From Chitinophagaceae bacterium (GTDB lineage Bacteria > Bacteroidota > Bacteroidia > Chitinophagales > Chitinophagaceae), in the NCBI GenBank assembly GCA_017307755.1, contig JAFKGQ010000011.1, positions 372,001 to 436,000 on the forward strand: a stretch of 64,000 bases of DNA, given 5' to 3'. Below are positions 34,853-43,953 of this stretch, one piece after another. The notes under the pieces are model-generated. The model was given only the letters and a program-made list of their open reading frames with translations, was not told the origin of the DNA and did no database searches. How positions within the stretch are numbered: the stretch's first letter is position 1; every line of letters begins with the position of its first letter. The position numbers and the translations under genes were made by a program.

Positions 34853-36328
34853 TTATTGCGTCTGAAAAACATACGGTTTGTTCACATAATAAAAAACGAC
34901 GGAACAATACTGTACAGGTACTCCAACGACAGTACCGCCATGTTCAATTCCCTGGTATAGACTCTTTTTGAATGGTATCTTGTCAGAAATCAAGAGCCGG
35001 TATCCGCCCGTCCAGGATGTCTCACTCGAATATCCAAGGCACCCTGAAAGGGGCAAGCTACATAGATGATTCCATCGCCCTTCAATATTGTACCAGCCGC
35101 CATTGAAATAATCTTCTGTTCCGGTGCCGTGTAACATAGATACGCCATCGACAACGGTGGAATCATCTCCTTCCCAAAATGGCGTGCCGTTTACCCCTTC
35201 ATCACCTTGCCCGGTGAGCATCGTACCCACATAATGCCCCTGACCGGCAACGTTTAGGAGCACATGATAAGGGTCTTTTGTCTCAAGGTGCCTGCTCTGA
35301 GCATATGCACAAAAGTATCCCTCCGTTGCTGCATGCCTGGAATCACGGCTGTACCAAATAGTCGCCATGCTCTTGTATGTATTGCTCGTACTTGTATTGA
35401 CTAATTCAACCCTGGCACTATGATCAAAAGGCATGGGAAAATAGACATAATTTTTATTACCTCTACAACCAATGAGCAAGCTTTGCATAGCAGGTCTGTG
35501 CAAAACGTGACCAAAAAATTGGGCAGCCGGGCAATCAATGGCCGGATGGATTTCACCATCCCAAAAGATACGGAGACGGCAATCTTGCGTTCCAGTTGTA
35601 TCCAGTTCGATGCCGTTGATGCGGCCTCCACGGGTCCAGCTACCAACAGTTTTCGTCTGTCCTGGTGAAACTGAGACAAACTGCTGCTTTTTTTTACCCT
35701 TTACCCCTTCTCTGGAGTTTTGCCATAATAAAGCTATACGGGATATGTCTTTCTTTTCTTTTTTTGAGAGGTTATCAGAGAATGAGGTAACTGTCGTTCC
35801 CTTGGGATATAGACGATAGCCGATCTGATGAAATTGCAATTTTTTGCCACGACAAACGATCCGGCAATGTGATTGAAATAAAATTGGAAAGTAACAAAAA
35901 TATCCTCCAACAGCATTGCCACAAATAGGTTTGACGAAGGGGTATCTAACCCCGGAGAACAAGTCCAGATAGCAGATCGATAAAGTAGGACTGCTCATGT
36001 TATCTATATAAAAATCCAATGTGTCGCTCGTGGGCGTTGGCGTATAAAATCGATTAATAACTCCTGGCCCATCAATATCCAACATAACAAGACTGCTATC
36101 CGGATTACGCCGGACGAAAGACCATGTACCTCTAAAACCATCATTATTGCCGCCGAGACGGTCATAGGTCGTTTCTTCCCCCTCTGTAGTATTGGTGCAA
36201 TAGGATGGTAAAAGTGACATATCATACAACGGAAGTAGTTCCTTATGAAGTGTGACATTTTTGCTATTTGACTGACCGTACACCGTTACTGGTAATAAAA
36301 AGGCAAGAAGGATTTTTTGACATATCAC
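34853..36328 (-). CDS. Secreted DUF2961 protein, GH172 family
   Basis: This 491-residue protein has a signal peptide (ends VYGQ) and the DUF2961 core: an early TYDRLGGNNDGFRGTWSF stretch, DIDGPGVINRFY, and HGTGTEDYFNGGWY, where the conserved Glu in TED is expected in the active site. GH172 enzymes act on fructofuranosides and on D-arabinofuranosides such as mycobacterial D-arabinan. Its position upstream of a GT-C gene and a GH51 arabinofuranosidase on the same strand supports a furanose-directed role. The upstream leader is AT-rich. The family usually works as multimers, which cannot be seen here. Confidence 0.85.
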   Translation of the reverse strand: MICQKILLAFLLPVTVYGQSNSKNVTLHKELLPLYDMSLLPSYCTNTTEGEETTYDRLGGNNDGFRGTWSFVRRNPDSSLVMLDIDGPGVINRFYTPTPTSDTLDFYIDNMSSPTLSICYLDLFSGVRYPFVKPICGNAVGGYFCYFPILFQSHCRIVCRGKKLQFHQIGYRLYPKGTTVTSFSDNLSKKEKKDISRIALLWQNSREGVKGKKKQQFVSVSPGQTKTVGSWTRGGRINGIELDTTGTQDCRLRIFWDGEIHPAIDCPAAQFFGHVLHRPAMQSLLIGCRGNKNYVYFPMPFDHSARVELVNTSTSNTYKSMATIWYSRDSRHAATEGYFCAYAQSRHLETKDPYHVLLNVAGQGHYVGTMLTGQGDEGVNGTPFWEGDDSTVVDGVSMLHGTGTEDYFNGGWYNIEGRWNHLCSLPLSGCLGYSSETSWTGGYRLLISDKIPFKKSLYQGIEHGGTVVGVPVQYCSVVFYYVNKPYVFQTQ

Positions 36329-36458
36329 AAATCGAAATTTTAAAAGTTAACTTTTGTTTTTTAAGTAATGTCGCTAATGTAAACACTTAACCTTGAAGAA
36401 AGTACTACTGCTTATAAGCTGCAGGGGAAAAACATAATTTACTAAAAAAAGCCAAATT

Positions 36459-37427
36459 ATGAGAACACCCATCATTTACAGCATTTTATTTATCATATTA
36501 TTCTGCTTTGTCACCAGCAATATGGTTTATTTTGGTTTTATGGAGGATCGTATCCTTACATATACCAAAAATTCATTCATACAATTATATGGCGCTGGCA
36601 TCTATCAATATCGGGTCCTTGGAAAATGGCTGGTGTTGGAATTGGATAAGATTGTAGATCCTTCCGGCAAAAAATTTTTTTTATCAATTTTCTATTTCAA
36701 CACCTTTTTTCTAATTCTAACAGGCATTGTTACGGTGCTATTAGTCAATTTGGAAGCAGTGTTTATTATGAGCCAGAGCGAGAAATATTTTATTATGTTA
36801 CTGGTCCCATCACTGATAAATTTAACTCAATATACCGTAGTACCCTATGATGTGTCCGGATATTTCTTTCAGTTATTAATTATGTTTATTTTCCTGTCAT
36901 TTTACGAGACACGGTATATTCTGGCGATGATCTCTATTTGTCTGCTATTGATCTTGTCTACCCTGAACAGGGAATCCTCAGCTTTAAATGTAGCATTTAT
37001 GATTAATATCCTGATCCTACGCGATGGGTTTAAAACGAAAGCATTTACAAGTATGTGCATGTTTATTTGGGCGTTCCTATTGACCTACATTTGCCTTAGA
37101 GTAATGATTGTAAACAAACCATACAACGCAATTAGCCTTTTAGCGGGCTATTTGACTAAGTATATAAATGTTTTAGGAATCCTTTTTTGGTTGTTAGTCG
37201 GCACATTTGTCTACAATTTATCAAACACCCGGCAGAACAAAAACCTTGTCATCTTATTCCACATTCTCAGTCTCCCATATATTTTTACAGTATTTTACAG
37301 CGGCATACTATGGGAAATGAGGCTATATATCCCACTTTTCCTGGGAAGTCTATTTCTTAGCAAGTTAGATACTTCAAAATTTAATATGAGAGGAAATATT
37401 TTCAGTAAAATTTCAGGCAGGAACTAG
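36459..37427 (+). CDS. Multi-pass membrane protein of unknown function
   Basis: This 322-residue protein has about eight hydrophobic segments and is clearly more AT-rich than its neighbours, so it may have come by transfer. No family was firmly recognised. It has YQYRVLGKWLV after the first segment, like the (F/Y)xYRVL motif of some polysaccharide-locus membrane proteins with a GT-C-like fold, and LNRESSAL in a later segment, similar to an NRET-type motif in the same proteins. That comparison is from memory. It lies between the GH172 gene (divergent) and the first GH116 gene (same strand). Confidence 0.55.
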   Translation: MRTPIIYSILFIILFCFVTSNMVYFGFMEDRILTYTKNSFIQLYGAGIYQYRVLGKWLVLELDKIVDPSGKKFFLSIFYFNTFFLILTGIVTVLLVNLEAVFIMSQSEKYFIMLLVPSLINLTQYTVVPYDVSGYFFQLLIMFIFLSFYETRYILAMISICLLLILSTLNRESSALNVAFMINILILRDGFKTKAFTSMCMFIWAFLLTYICLRVMIVNKPYNAISLLAGYLTKYINVLGILFWLLVGTFVYNLSNTRQNKNLVILFHILSLPYIFTVFYSGILWEMRLYIPLFLGSLFLSKLDTSKFNMRGNIFSKISGRN

Positions 37428-37484
37428 TAATTTCTTTTCTGCAGCGTGTTTCCAGCAGAGCAGTAATGTTAAACCCATCCCATC

Positions 37485-39971
37485 ATGCCCTCCACATCCA
37501 GGTATATAGTCGTCCTCTTGCTATTGATAGCCCGGTCGGTGGTTCTTGGACAATCAGCGCATCCCTACAATGGTATTTACAAAGGCGACTATTTACAGCA
37601 TATTGCATTCCCCATCGGGGGTATGGGGGCCGGTATGTTCTGTCTGGAGGGCACAGGGGCCATCTCTCATGTATCCGTGCGGAACAACCCCGACATGTTT
37701 AACGAGCCGCCGGTTTTTGCGGCCATCGCTATCAAGGGGCGGCCAGGTAGCGCAAGGGTACTGGAGGGACCTGTACCCGACTGGAAGAAGTTTGGACAGC
37801 GGGAGTCTGCAGGGGGAAGGGGCGGCACTACTTATGGGCTGGCCCGTTTCAGCGAGGCGGAGTTCCTTGCCCGCTTTCCTTTTGGAGAGATCACCTTGCG
37901 GGATGCAACCCTACCCCTGGATGTGCATATCACCGGATGGAGCCCCTTTATTCCCACGGATGAGGACAATTCCGGGTTGCCCGTGGGCGCCCTTGAATAC
38001 AAATTTAAAAACACAGGCCGGCAGGCCATCGGGTGCGTCTTTTCCTACAATGCCCGCAACTTCATGGCTCTGCCCCATCGTGATACTACTATTGGACTCA
38101 ATACCATTAAACCGACACCTAACGGCTTTATTCTCTCCCAGGCTGGTACGAACAAATCCCCCGAACAAAAGGGGGATTTTGCCATTTACGCCGATGATCC
38201 CAACACCGTGGTAGACCACTGCTGGTTTCGCGGCGGCTGGTGGGATCCGCTGACCATGGCCTGGGATCATATCGAAAAAGGCGAGGTACAGCCCGTGTCG
38301 CCTGTGGAAAAAGATGCCCCCGGCGCTTCGCTCTTCGTACCTTTTACACTCAAGCCGGGGGAGGAAAAGACCGTCCGTCTGATGATGGTCTGGTATGTTC
38401 CGGACAGTAAAATGCGTTATGGACGGGATATTGCCGTACAGCAGCCGCCCACGTTTTACAAACCCTGGTATAGCAGCAAATTTTCCAGCATTGAAGATGT
38501 GGCCGCTTACTGGCAAGGCCATTACAACGAGCTGCGGCAAAAGTCGGCGCTTTTCCGGGATGCTTTTTATAAGAGCACTTTGCCACCGGAAGTGCTGGAA
38601 GCGGTGAGCGCCAATCTCACTATTTTGAAATCGCCTACAGTACTAAGGCAGTATGACGGTCGCTTCTGGGCCTGGGAGGGTTGCAATGACGACCAGGGCA
38701 GCTGTGCGGGCACATGCACCCATGTATGGAATTATGCGCAGGCGCTTTGCCATCTTTTTCCTAACATGGAGCGCAGTGTCCGGGAGACGGAATTAGGAGA
38801 TGACATGGATAGCGCCGGGCATCAGAATTACAGGGCCGCCCTACCCATACGACCTGTGGCGCATAATTACTACCTGCCGGCTGCCGATGGTCAGCTGGGT
38901 GGGATCATGAAAGTGTATCGTGAATGGCGGATCAGCGGGGACAGCGCCTGGCTGCGGAGTATATATCCCAGACTAAAGGTAAGTCTCGACTATTGTATAC
39001 GCACGTGGGATCCTCGCCATACGGGGACATTGGAGGAGCCGCATCACAATACGTATGACATCGAATTTTGGGGCCCGGACGCAATGTGTACCGGTATCTA
39101 CCTGGGTGCGTTGGAGGCAATGATCAAAATAAGCGAATACTTAGGCGCAGACACCAGCTTCTACAAACAGTTATATATAAATGGCCGTTCATACATGGAA
39201 AAAACACTGTACAACGGCCATTACTTCATCCAGCAAATCCAATGGACCGGCCTGAATGCCTCCAACCCGGCGGAAAATCCCCGCGAATGGCTGGAAGAGT
39301 ATTCTGACGAGGCGGCGCAGCTGTTGAAAAAAGAAGGTCCCAAATACCAATATGGCAAGGGTTGTCTCAGTGATGGGGTGTTGGGCGCCTGGCTGGCCCG
39401 TGTCTGTGGTCTGTCCGCTCCTATCGACACGGCCAGGGTCAGCAGCCACCTCATGGCTGTATACAAATACAATTTTAAAAAAGACCTCAGCGGCTATAGC
39501 AATCCGCAACGACCGGGTTTTGCCCTTGGACATGAGGGTGGGCTCCTGCTGTGCACCTGGCCGCTGGGGGGACAGCTGTCCCTGCCTTTTGTTTACAGCA
39601 ACGAAGTGTGGACGGGTGTGGAGTACCAGGCGGCATCCCATCTCATTTTCCAGGGCCGGGTAAAGGAGGGGCTGGAGATCGTACGTGCCTGCCGCGATAG
39701 ATACAATGGTAAGGTGCGAAACCCCTTTAATGAGTATGAGGCCGGTTATTGGTATGCCCGGGCGCTTTCCAGTTATGCCCTGCAGGAAGCGCTTACAGGT
39801 GTCCGCTACGACGCGGTGGAGAGGACTCTGTATGTGGACTCAAGGGTAGGTAATTTTACCAGCTTTCTTTCCACAGCCACTGGTTTTGGCAACGTGATCT
39901 TTAAAGATGGCAAAGCAAAGGTGAATGTAGTATATGGCAGTATTCCCGTAGAGAAAGTCATACTGCTGTAG
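37485..39971 (+). CDS. Secreted GH116-type glycoside hydrolase, copy 1
   Basis: This 828-residue protein has a signal peptide (ends VLGQ) and two GH116 parts: an N-terminal beta domain starting IAFPIGGMGAGMFCLEGTGAISHVS (read in parts) and a C-terminal alpha barrel with WEGCNDDQGSC, CTHVWNYAQALCHLFP and HNTYDIEFWGPDAMCTGIYLGALEA. The Asp in TYDIEFW is at the acid/base position of GH116 enzymes (GBA2-like beta-glucosidases and xylosidases). I could not place the nucleophile with confidence. The sequence is closely similar to 45155 over its whole length. A GT-C family B gene follows 58 nt downstream. Confidence 0.85.
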   Translation: MPSTSRYIVVLLLLIARSVVLGQSAHPYNGIYKGDYLQHIAFPIGGMGAGMFCLEGTGAISHVSVRNNPDMFNEPPVFAAIAIKGRPGSARVLEGPVPDWKKFGQRESAGGRGGTTYGLARFSEAEFLARFPFGEITLRDATLPLDVHITGWSPFIPTDEDNSGLPVGALEYKFKNTGRQAIGCVFSYNARNFMALPHRDTTIGLNTIKPTPNGFILSQAGTNKSPEQKGDFAIYADDPNTVVDHCWFRGGWWDPLTMAWDHIEKGEVQPVSPVEKDAPGASLFVPFTLKPGEEKTVRLMMVWYVPDSKMRYGRDIAVQQPPTFYKPWYSSKFSSIEDVAAYWQGHYNELRQKSALFRDAFYKSTLPPEVLEAVSANLTILKSPTVLRQYDGRFWAWEGCNDDQGSCAGTCTHVWNYAQALCHLFPNMERSVRETELGDDMDSAGHQNYRAALPIRPVAHNYYLPAADGQLGGIMKVYREWRISGDSAWLRSIYPRLKVSLDYCIRTWDPRHTGTLEEPHHNTYDIEFWGPDAMCTGIYLGALEAMIKISEYLGADTSFYKQLYINGRSYMEKTLYNGHYFIQQIQWTGLNASNPAENPREWLEEYSDEAAQLLKKEGPKYQYGKGCLSDGVLGAWLARVCGLSAPIDTARVSSHLMAVYKYNFKKDLSGYSNPQRPGFALGHEGGLLLCTWPLGGQLSLPFVYSNEVWTGVEYQAASHLIFQGRVKEGLEIVRACRDRYNGKVRNPFNEYEAGYWYARALSSYALQEALTGVRYDAVERTLYVDSRVGNFTSFLSTATGFGNVIFKDGKAKVNVVYGSIPVEKVILL

Positions 39972-39982
39972 GGTTGCAGGCT

Positions 39983-40011
39983 GAAAAAGTATTTTCACAG
40001 ATACTTCTTTC
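39983..40011 (+). promoter_or_regulatory. Imperfect hairpin between GH116 and GT-C genes
   Basis: GAAAAAGTAT and ATACTTCTTTC pair over 10 bp with one bulged C and an 8-nt loop. It lies 12 nt after the GH116 stop and 18 nt before the GT-C start. No T-run follows; it may be an attenuator or mRNA-stabilising structure. Confidence 0.3.
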
Positions 40012-40029
40012 ATCCTTTAATAAGCCTGT

Positions 40030-41604
40030 ATGAACTTTATCCAACCAAAGATGGTGCTGCCCATTGCCATAGCAGTCTTCCTTCTCCCCATCATCATTGT
40101 TGAGATCCCTATCCTTCAATTTACGCATGGGGACTTTGCCTATCCCATCGACGACGCCTGTATCCATCTGGCCATCGCCAAGAACCTGGCCTTTCATCAG
40201 GTGTGGGGTGTTTCGCCCGTGGAGTTTACCTCCGCTGCCAGTTCCATCGTGTATCCATTGCTGCTGGCCGTGATCGTAAAGGTCTTCGGGGCGCACTTGA
40301 TCATTCCTTTTCTGGTGAATTTTATCGTCGCCATCATATTGCTGGTGGTCATTAAAAAATGGTTGGTGCAGCAGGGATTGTCTCCTCTGGCTCAATTATG
40401 TGTGCTCCTGGCCGTCATCCTGCTCACTCCCCTGCCCGTGGTCGTCATCTGCGGGATGGAACATACGCTCCATTTCCTTTTTACTTTTTTATTTCTTACC
40501 CGGTTTTGTGCCGGGCTGGAAAGGCACTCCTTACACTGGACTGTTTATTTGTATGGGGCGCTGATGGTGGCCACCCGTTATGAAGGTCTACCCCTGATCG
40601 TGTTTGCCTGCCTGATCCTCCTGGCTCGCCGTCAAATCATGTACTCTTTACAGCTGGGAATTTATTCCGCGGTGCCTATAGTGATCTTTGGGTTGTATTC
40701 TGTTTCCCACGGCAACTTTTTCTTCCCCAATTCCGTGCTGTTAAAGTCAGGGGCCCCTCCTTTGACCTTTGACGGATTGTATGATTTTTTCACCAATGGT
40801 TTATTCTATAAGCTATTTTTTTCCGTAGTGGGTTATAATACCATCGCTACACAAAGACTATTATTCCTTTTACCCATGGCATTCCTGCTATTTTATAGAC
40901 AAATGTCGATAGGCCACAAACATTTGGTATTACTGCTGACGGCTGCGGTATTTACCCATCTGGCGTTGACGGGTTATGCATCTTTTCCCCGGTATGAGGC
41001 GTACCTGATAGGGTGTGGTACGGCTGTATTGGGTATGCTGGCGGCCAAATATGGGCGAGGACTGTTCGCTGGCACCCCGCAGACAGCCTGGTGGCTCACC
41101 GTATGTCTTTGCCTTTTCCTGGCCTTTCCCCTTGTGCTCCGGAGCAACGATGCTTTTGAAAAGGTATATAAAGGATCGTTGGGTACTTATGAGATCCAGT
41201 ACTTGTCCGGCCGGTTCCTCCACCATTATTACCACGATGAAACCGTGCTCCTCGAGGCCCTGGGAGGGGCGTCTTACTATTCGGATGGGAAAAAACTGGA
41301 TGTAGTGGGTTTGGGGGATGTGGATGTAGCGCGTAGCCTAAGAGGGAATTATTATAGTGTGGATTTCCTGGACAGCCTGAGCAGACGGGATAAAGTAAAG
41401 CTTGCCGTGGCTTCAGAGTATTCCACCCCGCCACAGCTGCTACAGCGATGGAAAAAAATAGCCACCTGGCAGATACCTATGCATCTCGGTGGCTATTATG
41501 TCTCTTTTTATGCGGTGGATGAGAGCATCGCTCCCGGGTTAAAAAAGAATCTCGTTGAATACCAAAAGTTTCTGCCGGCAGACGAGCGGGTCATCTACTA
41601 TTAA
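40030..41604 (+). CDS. Multi-pass membrane GT-C-like glycosyltransferase (family B)
   Basis: This 524-residue protein has about ten membrane segments and belongs to the second paralog family. After the first segment it has PIDDACIHLAIAKNLAFHQVWG, written here in one 22-residue idea as DDACIHL plus KNLAFH, then EFTSAASSIVYPLLLA, GMEHTLHFL, ATRYEGLP and FFPNSVLLKS. The DD pair fits a GT-C catalytic loop. Its paralogs are 47766 and 52285. It directly follows a GH116 gene, a pairing repeated in the other copy of the module. Its last 4 nt overlap the convergent LolA-like gene. Confidence 0.7.
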   Translation: MNFIQPKMVLPIAIAVFLLPIIIVEIPILQFTHGDFAYPIDDACIHLAIAKNLAFHQVWGVSPVEFTSAASSIVYPLLLAVIVKVFGAHLIIPFLVNFIVAIILLVVIKKWLVQQGLSPLAQLCVLLAVILLTPLPVVVICGMEHTLHFLFTFLFLTRFCAGLERHSLHWTVYLYGALMVATRYEGLPLIVFACLILLARRQIMYSLQLGIYSAVPIVIFGLYSVSHGNFFFPNSVLLKSGAPPLTFDGLYDFFTNGLFYKLFFSVVGYNTIATQRLLFLLPMAFLLFYRQMSIGHKHLVLLLTAAVFTHLALTGYASFPRYEAYLIGCGTAVLGMLAAKYGRGLFAGTPQTAWWLTVCLCLFLAFPLVLRSNDAFEKVYKGSLGTYEIQYLSGRFLHHYYHDETVLLEALGGASYYSDGKKLDVVGLGDVDVARSLRGNYYSVDFLDSLSRRDKVKLAVASEYSTPPQLLQRWKKIATWQIPMHLGGYYVSFYAVDESIAPGLKKNLVEYQKFLPADERVIYY

Positions 41605-42314
41605 TTCTTCGGCATATCGAAGATGGCCGGATCGATGTCCTTATTCACCTCCACCTTTTTGTTGACGATGTTCAGCGTCACCTGGGGCAGGATCACTTGT
41701 TGCGTGTACGCCAGTGTATAGCCTGCGTCTGTCTTTTTATAGTCGGAAAAGGCGGCGGTGGTTTCTATCTGCTGTCCCCCCATACTCAACTTGCTCACGG
41801 CCTTATTGATAAGATAGGTCTTCTGGTCGATGTAGTACGTCATATCAATACCCCCGTCGGCAGTAAGCTTGACCTTGTAACCCGAACTGTCTTTACCGAT
41901 CAGTTCCGCCTTATAGCCTTTGGCTGCGTAATCCATCAGGGGTCCGCCAATGTGCAGCTGCAGCTGGTAGTTCTTTAACTGGTCGCCGGGTATCGCCTGG
42001 GCTGTGGTTGCCCCAGCCATGGGATTGATAGCCCAGCCACCTTTTTCGGTGACGCATTGGACAATCTTTGTGCCGTTGAAGTCAAGCTCATTTTTATAGC
42101 CTTTGCCGTTGAGGATATAGGTGGTGGAGGGAGCTTCATTACCCATAAATTCCACCGTGCTTTCTACATAGATCGACTTGATCGAGTTAAGTACGGTCTT
42201 TCCCCCCAGCGCTTCGATATGCTTGCTGACGATTTCATCGACGTTCTGAGCCTGTGTTTTTACTATGCCAAGCGTTGCCGACAGCAGCAAAGCGCCTTTG
42301 ATCAGTGTTTTCAT
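41601..42314 (-). CDS. LolA-like periplasmic protein
   Basis: This 237-residue protein has a signal peptide (ends KTQAQ) and the repeated beta-hairpin pattern of LolA/LppX-type folds: EIVSKHIEALGGKTVLNSIKSI, then VTEKGGWAINPMAG and YYIDQKTYLINKAV. It is commonly annotated outer-membrane lipoprotein-sorting protein, though many such proteins carry other hydrophobic cargo. It stands alone on the minus strand, with a TATGTTTG promoter element 35 nt before its ATG. Its stop overlaps the convergent GT-C gene by 4 nt. Whether it serves the glycan genes around it is not known. Confidence 0.72.
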   Translation of the reverse strand: MKTLIKGALLLSATLGIVKTQAQNVDEIVSKHIEALGGKTVLNSIKSIYVESTVEFMGNEAPSTTYILNGKGYKNELDFNGTKIVQCVTEKGGWAINPMAGATTAQAIPGDQLKNYQLQLHIGGPLMDYAAKGYKAELIGKDSSGYKVKLTADGGIDMTYYIDQKTYLINKAVSKLSMGGQQIETTAAFSDYKKTDAGYTLAYTQQVILPQVTLNIVNKKVEVNKDIDPAIFDMPKN

Positions 42315-42349
42315 TTAGTGCTTTTTTAAAAAATATATTTAATACCAGA

Positions 42350-42357
42350 CAAACATA
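42350..42357 (-). promoter_or_regulatory. -7 promoter element (TATGTTTG) of the LolA-like gene
   Basis: On the minus strand this reads TATGTTTG, matching TAnnTTTG, and lies 35 nt before the ATG at 42314, which leaves a normal short leader. Confidence 0.5.
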
Positions 42358-42619
42358 TATATAATTTCTTGCTATAGCATTACCTTTCATAAAATTCTAC
42401 CTGACACCTGCCTGACGGGGTTCCTGGCCCTGCTGGCGGTAGTGTGCTAAAAAAAGTCCTTCTTCGTATATCCCACACAGAAAGAATCGTCATTTTTAGC
42501 AAAATATTCCCGATTGGATAGTATAAAGTTACGCTTGGAATAGGCAAGATTATAAATCTCGTCCGATCTTTGTAGAACATCTGTAGGATATTAACAAAAT
42601 TTAAAATTCGGATCTCGCA

Positions 42620-42633
42620 ATTAAACCTTATTC
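42620..42633 (+). promoter_or_regulatory. ATTAAACCTTATTC box before a start codon
   Basis: Second exact copy of the 14-mer; it ends 2 nt before the ATG of the small HTH gene at 42636. No Shine-Dalgarno site is present. Confidence 0.4.
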
Positions 42634-42635
42634 CT

Positions 42636-42866
42636 ATGCAGAAAGAGATCTTTCACCGGCTGAGCAGGATCGACCAGCTCATCCGGATAAAAGGGACAGG
42701 TACACCCTCGGAACTGGCCGATAAGATCGGCATCTCCGAGCGTAGTACATACGAATACATAAAACTCATGAAGGATTTTGGGGCTCCCGTCCTCTACTCC
42801 CGACAGCGAAAGAGTTATTACTACAAGCAAGAAGGCAGGTTTCTGATTAGCTTTTTAATAGACTGA
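42636..42866 (+). CDS. Small winged helix-turn-helix protein
   Basis: This 76-residue protein is almost only a DNA-binding domain. IDQLIRIKGTGTPSELADKIG leads into the recognition helix ISERSTYEYIKLMKDFG, and a beta wing follows (APVLYSRQRKSYYY). This is the HTH_11-type fold found at the start of WYL-domain regulators, but without any sensor domain. It may bind DNA alone as a dimer, or assist the AraC-type regulator encoded 58 nt downstream on the same strand. The stop is clear, with no sign that it is a fragment of a longer gene. Confidence 0.75.
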   Translation: MQKEIFHRLSRIDQLIRIKGTGTPSELADKIGISERSTYEYIKLMKDFGAPVLYSRQRKSYYYKQEGRFLISFLID

Positions 42867-42924
42867 CCACATGACGGGCAGTTGTGCTAAAATTTTGTAT
42901 CAAACACCCTTATCCTAAAGGCTA

Positions 42925-43905
42925 ATGGTCTTCTCATTCAATCAACAGGAATACAGGTTAACCCGGGACATCCCCGCTGAACTGACCCGGTACCAGCTAC
43001 CGGGCAGCAGCGCCTCTGCTCTCGCTAACGAATACCTGAAATTACTTGTCCAGGAACTGCCTGCCGAAAACTCCAAGGCATTTTATTCAGTATACCTCGT
43101 AGACAAAAAGTCAAATTTCCGTCTGAAAGATGATGCGCCTTTCCTCCGCGCCTATCTGGCGCTGCAGCAGGACCGTCAGCTGGACATCGCGGGACTTGGT
43201 AAAATTGTGATCAAGGAAGGCCAGTTCAATCTTCTTTATACCCCCTCCACCGACCTTCTTAGCCATCATGATAACGTGCCCGAGTATCTTACCCTGGACA
43301 TCCAGTACGATATGGCTCTCCTGGAAGAATGGGAACCTTACTTCCCCTTATTAGCAAATTTTCTTAACCATGTGAGGGCGGGGCAGCCGGCTACGCTCCT
43401 CCCCCGTCCTGAATGGGCGACCAAAGAGATCCAGGACCTTATCCATCGTATGCTGCATGTCCCCCTGGAAGAGGCCGCTCAGCGCAAACATTTTACTTTA
43501 CTGGTAAATACCCTCCTTTTTCACCTCCTATACCAAGCCGTCCAACAACAACCCGCCAGCAATTACAACTATTACGAGGTCGACAGCATCCAGGCCGCCC
43601 GGGATATGATCCGGAAGAACATCCGCTATCACTTCGTCATCCGCGAAATCGCTCAGAAAGTAGGCATGAACGAATTCAAGCTGAAAAATGGGTTCCGTGA
43701 ACTCTTTGGCAACGGTGTTTACGAATATCTCCGTAGCGAGCGGATGCAGGTGGCCAGATCACTTCTCACCGACTCCGGCCGTAGCATTAAAGAAATTGCG
43801 TCTATGACAGGCTATCGGAGTGTCAATAGTTTTATCAAGGCGTTTAAGAAAATGTATGGGATGACGCCCGGGGATTTTAGGAAGAGGGTAGATATTTCCG
43901 TCTAG
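42925..43905 (+). CDS. AraC family transcriptional regulator
   Basis: The 326-residue protein ends with an AraC-type double helix-turn-helix (about 230-322): FVIREIAQKVGMNEFKLKNGF, then YLRSERMQVARSLLTDSG and IKEIASMTGYRSVNSFIKAFKK with the usual MTPGDFRKR ending. The N-terminal 200 residues do not show a familiar cupin sensor. It lies behind the small HTH gene on the same strand and before the acyltransferase gene, 48 nt further on. Its likely targets are neighbouring glycan genes; the sequence shows no binding site that I can point to. Confidence 0.88.
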   Translation: MVFSFNQQEYRLTRDIPAELTRYQLPGSSASALANEYLKLLVQELPAENSKAFYSVYLVDKKSNFRLKDDAPFLRAYLALQQDRQLDIAGLGKIVIKEGQFNLLYTPSTDLLSHHDNVPEYLTLDIQYDMALLEEWEPYFPLLANFLNHVRAGQPATLLPRPEWATKEIQDLIHRMLHVPLEEAAQRKHFTLLVNTLLFHLLYQAVQQQPASNYNYYEVDSIQAARDMIRKNIRYHFVIREIAQKVGMNEFKLKNGFRELFGNGVYEYLRSERMQVARSLLTDSGRSIKEIASMTGYRSVNSFIKAFKKMYGMTPGDFRKRVDISV

Positions 43906-43953
43906 ACTATTCTTTCTCCCAAGGGGATTATCCCCACCTCTGAGCTTTGTTCC

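Larger units (their letters stand above)
42315..42635. other. Divergent intergenic region
   Basis: This 321-bp AT-rich stretch separates the LolA-like gene from the small HTH gene. It holds the minus-strand -7 element at 42350-42357, a plus-strand GATCTTTG at about 42566 that is one base off the -7 consensus, and the ATTAAACCTTATTC box just before 42636. No gene was found in it. Confidence 0.45.
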
